Source: Nitrospirota bacterium (lineage in GTDB: Bacteria > Nitrospirota > Nitrospiria > SBBL01 > JAADHI01). From it: a stretch of DNA of 64,000 nucleotides. The first letter of the stretch is position 1; every line of letters begins with the position of its first letter. Where the stretch lies: contig JAJDBW010000061.1 of the NCBI GenBank assembly GCA_029261155.1, positions 62,001 to 126,000 on the forward strand, in the 5' to 3' direction. Of the stretch, positions 20,044 through 29,220 are shown piece by piece. The translations under genes and the position numbers were made by a program. The notes under the pieces were generated by a model. That model was not told where the DNA came from, searched no databases, and saw nothing but the letters and a program-made list of their open reading frames with translations.

Positions 20044-20406
20044 CAATTTCCTTTTATATACAATGAAAAATGAATCCATTTAATGAACTATTATAACTGC
20101 AACCTAAGACCATACGAACCGAAAAAAAGAAATATCCTGAATCCCTTTGTGATTCATTTTGTAATTTATTTGGTGTCTTATTTGTTTGTCGTTAAGATAC
20201 TATTTCGGTGAATAATAATATAGGTGAGAGGCCGCATATTAAAGACCACTAATTTTGAAATTATTCAGTTTAAGGAAAGACTTTTGGTGATTAATTGCTG
20301 ACAAAATTGTCCACGGATTATTTTACAAGTAATGAAATAACGATCTGACCTATCGAAAATAACTCCATGATAAATTTCTTATCCATTAATATTACCCCAA
20401 AAAAGA
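20044..20406. other. A+T-rich intergenic region between gmd and wzm
   Basis: About 360 bases with no gene-like frame, no JUMPstart/ops element and no clear terminator. Apart from the possible -10 listed separately, nothing could be recognised. Confidence 0.5.
20090..20095 (-). promoter_or_regulatory. Possible -10 element of the wzm operon
   Basis: A perfect TATAAT on the minus strand 47 bases before the wzm ATG. The -35 at the standard spacing is poor (TTCGTA), so the call is weak. Confidence 0.3.
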
Positions 20407-21724
<1,318 letters not shown>

Positions 21725-24160
21725 TCATCCAAACTGCTGGGGATCGATCTCGATTTCTATTTGAATCCTTCCTTTTGTGATGTTTCGCCACTGGTCCATT
21801 GCAGGCTTAAGGACTTTGGCGATGTGTTGCTGGTCCTTCCCTTTGATGAGAATTTGATAACGGTAGTATTGCTTGATCCGAAGCCGTGATGCGGGGGCGG
21901 GACCCAAGACGCTTAGCCCCTTCCCCGAACTGAGTTTTTTAAGGCATTCAGCCAGGGAGGTGGCTTCTCTCACAAGCACATCCTCCACACGGTGTTTAAG
22001 GAGGACCAAGGCCAGTCGGCAATAGGGCGGATAGTTGCTTTCCTTGCGTGCGTGGATGCTCTGCTTGTAAAAACTTGGATAATCTTGTCGTGTGGCGGCC
22101 TCAATGGCAATATTTTCGGGCTGAAAGGTCTGAAAGAAGACTTCGCCGGGCAGCGCGCCCCGTCCTGCGCGACCGGCAACCTGGGTTAAAAGCTGAAAAG
22201 TCCGTTCGGAGGAACGGAAATCCGGAATGTGAAGCGACTGGTCGGCCGACAAAACACCGACAAGAGTGACTTTTTGGAAATCGTGGCCCTTCGTGATCAT
22301 TTGTGTGCCGATCAGAATATCGGTTTCCTCCCGCTCCATGGCCCCTAATATCTTGGCCTGGGCCCCTTTTTTCTGCGAGGTATCGCGATCGAGCCTTGCG
22401 ACTTTTGCTTTCGGAAAAAGTGCGCGAATATGCTCTTCCACTTGCTCGGTTCCAATCCCAAGGGCATGAATCTCAGTTCCCTGACACTGGGGACATAGAC
22501 TCGGAGAAGCGGTTTGGTATCCGCAATAATGGCAAGTCAGGCGATTGATTTCTTTGTGATAGGTCAGGGACACGCTGCAATGGCGGCAAGGCGGCGCATA
22601 TCCGCAATCGCGGCAGAGCAAAAAGGGAGAAAATCCTCGCCGATTCACAAAGAGAAGCACCTGTTCCTCCGCATCAAGTCGTTTCTTGATGGCGTCTACC
22701 AGGGCTTTCGTGAAAAAAGGGCGTAGCCATGCGGCCTTTTCTTTCAAGTCGATCAGATGAACAAGGGGCAAAGGCCGGGCATCAATCCGTTCGGGCAGCT
22801 GTAGCAGAGCATATTTTCCGCTTTGTGCGTTGTAATAAGACTCGAAGGAAGGCGTTGCCGAACCCAGGATGACAACAGCCCCTTCGTCTCTACCCCGCAC
22901 CAAGGCCACATCCCGGGCATGGTATCGACTGCCTTCCTCTTGCCGATAGGACGCATCGTGTTCTTCATCGACAATGATGGCCCCAAGCGATTGAAAGGGA
23001 GCAAAAATCGCCGATCGCGCGCCAATGGCCACATCCACTTTCCCTTCACGTATCCGTCGCCACTCGTCGTAGCGCTCCCCTGCCGAAAGCCCACTGTGGA
23101 GCAAAGCAACGCGATCTCCAAAGCGTTCGTAAAATCGCGCGGCGATGGAGGCCGTTAAACCAATTTCTGGTAGAAGCAAGATAGAAGGCTTACCCCCGGA
23201 AGCGACGGCTTCAATGGTTCGAAGATAGATCTCGGTCTTTCCGCTCCCGGTAACACCATAGAGCAACATGGGCGAAAAAGCCCCTTTATCGATCGCCGAG
23301 GCAATAACCGCCATCGCGGCCTTCTGGTCTTTATTGAGAGAAATCTCCCCTTTTGCAGGATAAGCGATTCCCTGACCGGGATTCCGAGACACCCCTTCAT
23401 CCACCTGCATCACGATCCCTTTTTCATGAAGACGCGCCATCGCCGCGCGCAAGGAAGAGGAGGGAAGGGTATTGATATAGATCTCGCCCCCATTCTTTCG
23501 CAGAAGATTCAAGACTTCCGCTTGTTTCGGCGCAGACCTTTCTAGAGAGACGATCAGCTTTTCGATCTCCTGGGGAATTGCTTTTAATATCGCCTTTTTC
23601 TGCATCTTGGGTTTCACGGGAGAAGCAAGAAGCACCCAGCTTTCGAGGATACATCCTCTTTTTTTCAAGGCAGACAACGATCGCTTCAAGTCTTTCGCGC
23701 CAAGTTCCTTCCGAATCTCCGTTTCCCAGAGCGAATCTTTATTTTTTAAGTGTTCTAAAATTTCAAGCTGCAGAGAAGACCGGATTCCCTTCTTCTTCGC
23801 CTCCACCGTGTCGCTCAGTCTGAATCGTCTGCGCGGGAGAGCATGAATCCCTTGAGGCAATGCGGTTTTAATCAAAGCGCCAAGCGGACTCTGATAATAA
23901 ACAGAAATCCAAAGCAATAGCTTAAAAAGCTTGGACGAAAGCAATGAATTTTCGTCCAAAATGGCGAGCACCGCCTTGGTCGTCGGCACCTCCGGCTGAT
24001 TGACATTTTGGACAAAAAAGGCAAGCTTCCAGCCCTGAGCAAAAGGCACCATTAAGCGGGTGCCCTCACTCAAGACCGTCTTCTGAAGCGAATCGGGAAG
24101 GTGGTAGTGATACCGCCCATCCGTTTCGGGAAGCACGCATTCTATATAACGTCGGCTCAT
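21725..24160 (-). CDS. priA: Primosomal replication protein N' (PriA helicase)
   Basis: Superfamily 2 3'-5' helicase that restarts stalled forks and loads the replicative helicase, 811 residues. The N-terminal 3'BD/winged-helix region is followed by Walker A GVTGSGKTEIYL, the DEEHDASY box and the SATPS motif. A zinc-binding insert carries eight Cys in the pattern C-C-C-C (CRDCGYAPPCRHC) and C-C-C-C (CHYCGY, CPQCQG). QVAGRAGRG is motif VI. Its start overlaps the upstream glnE half-gene by ATGA, an unusual operon partner. Confidence 0.97.
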   Translation of the reverse strand: MSRRYIECVLPETDGRYHYHLPDSLQKTVLSEGTRLMVPFAQGWKLAFFVQNVNQPEVPTTKAVLAILDENSLLSSKLFKLLLWISVYYQSPLGALIKTALPQGIHALPRRRFRLSDTVEAKKKGIRSSLQLEILEHLKNKDSLWETEIRKELGAKDLKRSLSALKKRGCILESWVLLASPVKPKMQKKAILKAIPQEIEKLIVSLERSAPKQAEVLNLLRKNGGEIYINTLPSSSLRAAMARLHEKGIVMQVDEGVSRNPGQGIAYPAKGEISLNKDQKAAMAVIASAIDKGAFSPMLLYGVTGSGKTEIYLRTIEAVASGGKPSILLLPEIGLTASIAARFYERFGDRVALLHSGLSAGERYDEWRRIREGKVDVAIGARSAIFAPFQSLGAIIVDEEHDASYRQEEGSRYHARDVALVRGRDEGAVVILGSATPSFESYYNAQSGKYALLQLPERIDARPLPLVHLIDLKEKAAWLRPFFTKALVDAIKKRLDAEEQVLLFVNRRGFSPFLLCRDCGYAPPCRHCSVSLTYHKEINRLTCHYCGYQTASPSLCPQCQGTEIHALGIGTEQVEEHIRALFPKAKVARLDRDTSQKKGAQAKILGAMEREETDILIGTQMITKGHDFQKVTLVGVLSADQSLHIPDFRSSERTFQLLTQVAGRAGRGALPGEVFFQTFQPENIAIEAATRQDYPSFYKQSIHARKESNYPPYCRLALVLLKHRVEDVLVREATSLAECLKKLSSGKGLSVLGPAPASRLRIKQYYRYQILIKGKDQQHIAKVLKPAMDQWRNITKGRIQIEIEIDPQQFG

Positions 24161-25764
24161 TTCGCGCCTGGGCTTTGTGGATAAAAAATGGCCTGAAAAA
24201 TACGATGGACACGCTCGGTATTAAAATTGAGATCCGCTTTCAATTGCGCCTCGGCTGTTTTTTGACCTTGATCTAGATAGCCAAGGCTTCTAGCAAGCGA
24301 TTGCCGCTGGCTCGGATCGCCGGGTATCAGGTGGGTCTGCCGGTCATTTTCCATTTGAAGTTTATTCTCAACATCCCTCAAAAAAAGATAGGCTTTGCGT
24401 AAATCCGTTTCCGAGGCCTTGGCGAGCTGTGCTTCTTTCGCCATCCATCGCAGTGCATCAATTGTATTTACTTTTCGGAATCTTAAATCACTTGAACAAA
24501 AGGAAAGTACTAAAGATTGGGCAATAAACTCGATCTCCCGAATCCCCCCGTAGCCACGCTTCACATCTCGATATTCTAGATCGTCTGTCGCGATAGATTC
24601 ATCGATTTTCACTTTGCAATCGCGCACCTCCGCAAAACCTTCGGGACCAAAAGGGCTGTAGACAAAATCGCCAGCCAAATCCAAAAATGCGCGGCCGAGA
24701 GATCGGTCTCCGGCCACAAGCCGTGCGCGCAGTAGGGCCAAACGTTCCCAGATCTCGCCCCGATTTTTATAATAGCGGCGATAGCCCTCCATAGGTAAGG
24801 CGATCGCGCCGGCATCCCCTTCCGGCCGTAAGCGAAGATCCACCCGGTAGACATAACCTTGCTCCGTTCGCTCGTTCAAGGCCGCGGTAATCTCCTGGGC
24901 AAGACGTTCATAATAGCGTGTTCTACCCATCCTCGCCTTTCCTTTTTGCCCTTTTGTTTCCCCTTTACCGGAGGCATAGAGGTAAATCAGATCGACATCG
25001 GAACTAAAATTTAACTCCCGGCTTCCCAGTTTTCCCAACGCGATTACAGTAAAACCCGAAGCTCGCGCTTTCGAGGCATCGCTTTCGTCTACGGGTTTGC
25101 CAAAGGTCTGCCGAAGGGCGCGTTCGCAAATCGCGTAAGCCTGTTCGATCAGAACGTCGGCAAGATTGGACAGTTCGCGAAGGGTCCGTTCAACACTCGC
25201 CTCGCGAAGTAAATCCCGCACGCCGATTCTAAGAATCTCCTTCCGCTTAAAAATGCGCAACATGTCCAATCGGCTCGACTGGGATTTAACCAAGCCTAAG
25301 GATGCCCGAAGCTCCTTTCTGTAGTCCGATTTTCCTTTTGGAAGACGCAGACCCTCGGGGCTAAAAATCCAATAAAAATACTCTGGATTTCGAATAAGGA
25401 CATCTGAGAGAAAAGGGCTTGCTCCGAAAACGAAGGCCAGCTGATGGAGAGTGCGGGGCGAGGCTTGCAGATACGAAAAAAAATGTGTTTTACTGAAAGT
25501 CGTTTTGCAGAAACGCTCGAAGTTGTTCAAGGCTTGGTCCGGATTCGGCGATTCTGAAAAGGCCATTAAGGCCTCTTCGAGAAATTCTGAAAAAATGAGC
25601 CTTTCTACCGGATCACATGAGATTAATTGAAGGTTCATATCTGCTTTTTTATATTCTCGAATACCGAAAGGCGTCAACAGTGCGGCCACCTGTTCGTCAT
25701 CGAGTTTCGGGGCAAGCAATAAATCTTTTATGTTAAGGGGTGTCGGTTTCATGCGGCGCATCAT
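24157..25764 (-). CDS. Half-length GlnE: N-terminal (adenylyl-removing) type nucleotidyltransferase
   Basis: Protein of 535 residues that matches only one half of the usual ~940-residue GlnE. The nucleotidyltransferase core has ALGKLGSRELNFSSDVDLIYLY (residues 242-263) with both catalytic Asp (256, 258), then YRVDLRLRPEGDAG. The ELNFSSD form resembles the E. coli N-terminal domain that removes AMP from glutamine synthetase. A C-terminal helical domain (GGIREIEFIAQ) completes the unit. The other half is the divergent gene starting at 25920. The start is uncertain: ATG codons at 25764, 25761 and 25752 lie on or just after a TATAAT, so a near-leaderless start at 25752 is possible. Confidence 0.82.
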   Translation of the reverse strand: MMRRMKPTPLNIKDLLLAPKLDDEQVAALLTPFGIREYKKADMNLQLISCDPVERLIFSEFLEEALMAFSESPNPDQALNNFERFCKTTFSKTHFFSYLQASPRTLHQLAFVFGASPFLSDVLIRNPEYFYWIFSPEGLRLPKGKSDYRKELRASLGLVKSQSSRLDMLRIFKRKEILRIGVRDLLREASVERTLRELSNLADVLIEQAYAICERALRQTFGKPVDESDASKARASGFTVIALGKLGSRELNFSSDVDLIYLYASGKGETKGQKGKARMGRTRYYERLAQEITAALNERTEQGYVYRVDLRLRPEGDAGAIALPMEGYRRYYKNRGEIWERLALLRARLVAGDRSLGRAFLDLAGDFVYSPFGPEGFAEVRDCKVKIDESIATDDLEYRDVKRGYGGIREIEFIAQSLVLSFCSSDLRFRKVNTIDALRWMAKEAQLAKASETDLRKAYLFLRDVENKLQMENDRQTHLIPGDPSQRQSLARSLGYLDQGQKTAEAQLKADLNFNTERVHRIFQAIFYPQSPGAK

Positions 25765-25791
25765 TATACAGTCTGCTCATGAGGAGCGCAA
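25765..25791 (-). promoter_or_regulatory. Candidate promoter of the glnE-half/priA operon
   Basis: Minus-strand TATAAT (25763-25768) with TTGCGC (25786-25791) at a 17-base spacing. The -10 overlaps the first possible ATG, so transcription would begin near 25756. The -35 is only half-matching. Confidence 0.35.
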
Positions 25792-25919
25792 TTTACCTGG
25801 TGCTGAAACTTGTCCGAAGGCCCTGTCATTTGCGTTAGAGTCGAAGAGTGACTTTTCTTCCCCCAGAAGTTAGTATCGTTCTGGCGCCTCGTTCTTAATC
25901 CGGAGCAGGCCATAAAAAC

Positions 25920-28133
25920 ATGTTAAAAAAAAAGAAGGCCACCATTACTGCGCTTTGCAAGGATTTCGATCCGAAAGCCTTGGAAGAAATCCTCCGACAC
26001 TTTAGCAGGGATTACTTTCAGTTTTGCACCCCTGAGGAAGTGGCCGCGCATCTCCATTTATCGCAGTCCCTGAGGCCCGATTCGCCGCTGACGCTTCGCA
26101 TTCGCCAAGAATCCGCCGAGTCCTACACAATCGTCGTCATTGCCTACGATTATTTTTCCGAGTTTTCCATACTCTGCGGGCTGATCTCCGCCTTCGGTTT
26201 CAATATCGAAGCGGGATCGGTTCAAACTTTGTCGGACGGCGAGGGACGAAAAAAGATCATCGACCTCCTTCGCGTCCGCTTAATCGGCTCGACGGCCTTC
26301 GATTCTAGGGCCCGAGGCTTATTCGAGGCCGAGCTTTTACGACTCATCGGTCTCCTAGACAAAGGTCATTTCAGGGAGGCCCGCAAAGCGGTAAACCATC
26401 GTCTCGTCGAAAATTTTTCTCGAATGCACGGAGAAGCCGGCTCCGGCGCAGGCCCCTTAAGCGGACTCTTAAGCCCCATCGAGATCCATTTCGACAACAG
26501 TCACAGCGATCAATGGACGACGCTCAGCATTCGGGGGCAAGACACCCCCGCCTTTCTCTATGCCTTTTCGAATGCTCTTGCCATGCGGAATATTTATATC
26601 CATAAAATTAAGATTGATCAAAACGGGTCAGCAATCCATAACCGGCTCTCGATCTCCAACCGGCGGGGACGACAAATTACAGGCAAGGCCGAACAAAAGG
26701 CCCTCAAGATTTCGGTCGTCCTAATCAAACAGTTTGTTCATTATTTGAGCGTCGCGCCCGACCCGATGATGGCCATACAACACTTTGATCAATTTTTGGA
26801 TAAAATCCTCGAAATGGCAAACTCCCGCCCGCTTATTGCCTTTTTGAAGAAAAAAGAAACCATGGCCTTGCTTGCCCGCTTCTTTGGCAGCAGCGGTTTT
26901 CTCTGGGAAGATTTCTTGAGACTCCGCTTCGACGATTTCTTTCCCATCCTGGAAGACCTCAAACGAAAGCCCGTCCGCATCGGCAAAAATGCCATGGCGA
27001 GGGCAATCGGCCGTCGCCTCGCTTCAGTTTCAGATTTCGAGGCCAAGAAAAAAGTCCTGAACGACTACAAGGACGAAGAGATGTTTCGCATCGACATGCG
27101 TCACCTCCACGAACCGCATTATGATCTCCTCCCCTTTTCGGGAGCCCTCAGCGACTTGGCGGAAGTGGTGGTCGAAACGGCCTATAAAATCTGCGACGAA
27201 GACCTCGTCGCCCGGCACGGTCACCCACTGCACAAAAGCGGAGACGGATCGACTGTTTCCTTTTCCATCTGCGCCTTGGGAAAATTTGGAGGGCGCGAAT
27301 TGGGCTATGCCTCCGATATTGAGTTGGTCTTTATTTATGAAAGCGATGGACGCACATCTGGATCACAAGCTATTGAAAATAAAATTTATTTTGAAAAACT
27401 TTCCCAAAAGATCATCGACTTTATTCAAGCCAGGCAGGAAGGTATTTTTGCCATCGACGCACGTCTCCGTCCCTATGGTCAGTCCGGTCCATCTGCGGCT
27501 TCTTTAGACGTCTTTCAACTCTATTACTCAGAGGAAGGCAAGGCCGCGCCTTTTGAACGGCAGGCACTCATTAAACTCCGGGTCGTCGCGGGCAGTCCCG
27601 CTTTGGGCAGGCAATGTGAGGCCTTTCGAGATGACTTTGTATATGGTAATCAACCTTGGAATAGGGAAGACGCGCTGGCACTCCGGAAAAGGCAGATGGA
27701 CGAATTGGTGCCAAAAGGCAAGGTGAATGTAAAATACAGTGCCGGAGGCCTCATCGACATCGAATATCTCTGCCAGTATCTCCAGATTATTCATGGAAAA
27801 GACCAAGCTTCCATTCGGACGCCAAATACCCTGAAAGCATTGGCGGCCTTGGAAACGGCCGAGATTCTTGATGTGAATATAGTGAAGGATTTGGACGCGG
27901 CTTATCGATTTTTCCGCGCCCTCATCGACGCCCTTCGCATTGTGCGCGGCAATGCAAAGGACCTCCTCATTCCGGAAACAGATTCGGAGGAATTCGTCTT
28001 TTTATCGAGAAGGATGGGTAAGGGCGGGCGGGATTGGGAAAAAGGGAGCCGTTTGCTGGAAGCGGAACTCCGACGACACCTCTCCACAACGCATGACCAT
28101 TTTCAAGCGCTTTTCCCCTCCGAAATCCTTTAG
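25920..28133 (+). CDS. ACT-domain/GlnE C-terminal-like (adenylyltransferase-type) fusion protein
   Basis: Protein of 737 residues with an unusual layout. Residues ~68-125 and ~198-265 look like two ACT-type regulatory domains. Then comes a nucleotidyltransferase domain with CALGKFGGRELGYASDIELVFIY (451-473) and AIDARLRPYGQSGPSA, closest to the C-terminal adenylylating half of GlnE (GKLGGWELGYSSDLDL in E. coli). The second catalytic Asp is replaced by Glu468. GGLIDIEYLCQYLQ marks the helical partner domain. The gene is divergent from the AR-like half. The ACT domains could sense glutamine directly, as in GlnD; that is inference. No strong ribosome-binding site precedes the ATG. Confidence 0.75.
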   Translation: MLKKKKATITALCKDFDPKALEEILRHFSRDYFQFCTPEEVAAHLHLSQSLRPDSPLTLRIRQESAESYTIVVIAYDYFSEFSILCGLISAFGFNIEAGSVQTLSDGEGRKKIIDLLRVRLIGSTAFDSRARGLFEAELLRLIGLLDKGHFREARKAVNHRLVENFSRMHGEAGSGAGPLSGLLSPIEIHFDNSHSDQWTTLSIRGQDTPAFLYAFSNALAMRNIYIHKIKIDQNGSAIHNRLSISNRRGRQITGKAEQKALKISVVLIKQFVHYLSVAPDPMMAIQHFDQFLDKILEMANSRPLIAFLKKKETMALLARFFGSSGFLWEDFLRLRFDDFFPILEDLKRKPVRIGKNAMARAIGRRLASVSDFEAKKKVLNDYKDEEMFRIDMRHLHEPHYDLLPFSGALSDLAEVVVETAYKICDEDLVARHGHPLHKSGDGSTVSFSICALGKFGGRELGYASDIELVFIYESDGRTSGSQAIENKIYFEKLSQKIIDFIQARQEGIFAIDARLRPYGQSGPSAASLDVFQLYYSEEGKAAPFERQALIKLRVVAGSPALGRQCEAFRDDFVYGNQPWNREDALALRKRQMDELVPKGKVNVKYSAGGLIDIEYLCQYLQIIHGKDQASIRTPNTLKALAALETAEILDVNIVKDLDAAYRFFRALIDALRIVRGNAKDLLIPETDSEEFVFLSRRMGKGGRDWEKGSRLLEAELRRHLSTTHDHFQALFPSEIL

Positions 28134-29131
28134 CGTGAAACCAGCTTGAGCGAACTGATGTCCGACTTTTTATAGGTGCTGGAGAAAGTACCCGCGCTCA
28201 TACGCTTCTCGCATTGAATCTCCTGCTGGGAGACACCAATGAGGTAGCATCGTACATCTTTCCCGTTTGTATTCATTAAGATGACTTGCGCACCCACATG
28301 CTGCTTCGCCTCGGCGAAGGTAATGTCTCGATCCCGCGCGACATGCGGATTCTGCATCTGCAAAACAAAATCAGGGATAACCCCTTCAAGAGGAGGATGT
28401 GCTGGGGAAGATTCTATTTTAATCGCACCGGGGACTGGCGGTGTATTATCGACATTCGGCAGGGCCACGGGCGTGGCCTCCTGTCCTGGATTCAGGTTTG
28501 GAAGACCGCTTTCCCCTAAAATAACGGCTTCGCCTTGGAGATCGTCCTTTTTAGAGGGTGTTGGTGTGTTCAGCACCACGGCCTGTTTCGTTTTTAAATC
28601 ATTTAACATCTTAATTAATTCTTGTCTTTGCTCGGGTTTAAGGTCTCCACGTCCGAGATGGGCCTCGGTATCTTCGATTAAAGTCGCGACTTCAAGTCCC
28701 GACATTTCATTCGTCTGAAAATCGAAGTAACGACGAAATAAGACCAAAGTGGCCTTATCGCCTTCCGTTTCCGCAAATTCCTCCAAAATGTCAAAGGTCT
28801 GATCGGCCATTTTTCCCCCAAGGACGCGACCGGCCTCCTCTTGGCTCACCTTCCCTTTCTCGACATCTTTCGAAAGTTGAACAGTACTTTGAACAAGATC
28901 GGACGACACCAGCTTATAAGTCATCAGCCCGACGGAAAGAAAAAGAGAGGCCAGATAAAGCGCGAAGGGTTTCTTTGCGGATTCCCAATGCTTCACCGCA
29001 AAGACGATGGCGGCAATGGGCGAAAGAAACATAACGCCAAGGCCCCATCCGGTGCTCACTTTAAAAGCCCGGACCAGAAGCCAAATATATCCAACAAACA
29101 TGAATAACGAAAAGAGTCCGATCGTAGCCAT
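28130..29131 (-). CDS. Membrane-anchored protein of unknown function
   Basis: Protein of 333 residues, not recognised. It starts with two or three hydrophobic segments (residues ~3-22, 28-46, 54-72). A charged helical region follows (~75-185), then a Pro-rich linker (~190-265). The C-terminal ~65 residues look like a small beta-rich domain (VGAQVILMNTNGKDVRCYLIGVSQQEIQC) and probably lie on the same side as the linker. Its stop codon overlaps that of the convergent ACT/GlnE gene by four bases. It lies in the same direction as the transglutaminase operon, with an 89-base gap, so it may or may not be co-transcribed. Confidence 0.6.
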   Translation of the reverse strand: MATIGLFSLFMFVGYIWLLVRAFKVSTGWGLGVMFLSPIAAIVFAVKHWESAKKPFALYLASLFLSVGLMTYKLVSSDLVQSTVQLSKDVEKGKVSQEEAGRVLGGKMADQTFDILEEFAETEGDKATLVLFRRYFDFQTNEMSGLEVATLIEDTEAHLGRGDLKPEQRQELIKMLNDLKTKQAVVLNTPTPSKKDDLQGEAVILGESGLPNLNPGQEATPVALPNVDNTPPVPGAIKIESSPAHPPLEGVIPDFVLQMQNPHVARDRDITFAEAKQHVGAQVILMNTNGKDVRCYLIGVSQQEIQCEKRMSAGTFSSTYKKSDISSLKLVSR

Positions 29132-29220
29132 AAGCGTTTCCTTTTATTATTGGGTTTTAGTTCTCAAACGGATAAAAAATGCAATGTTTCAAGTCTATCG
29201 GATAATCTCTCCCTGTCAAT

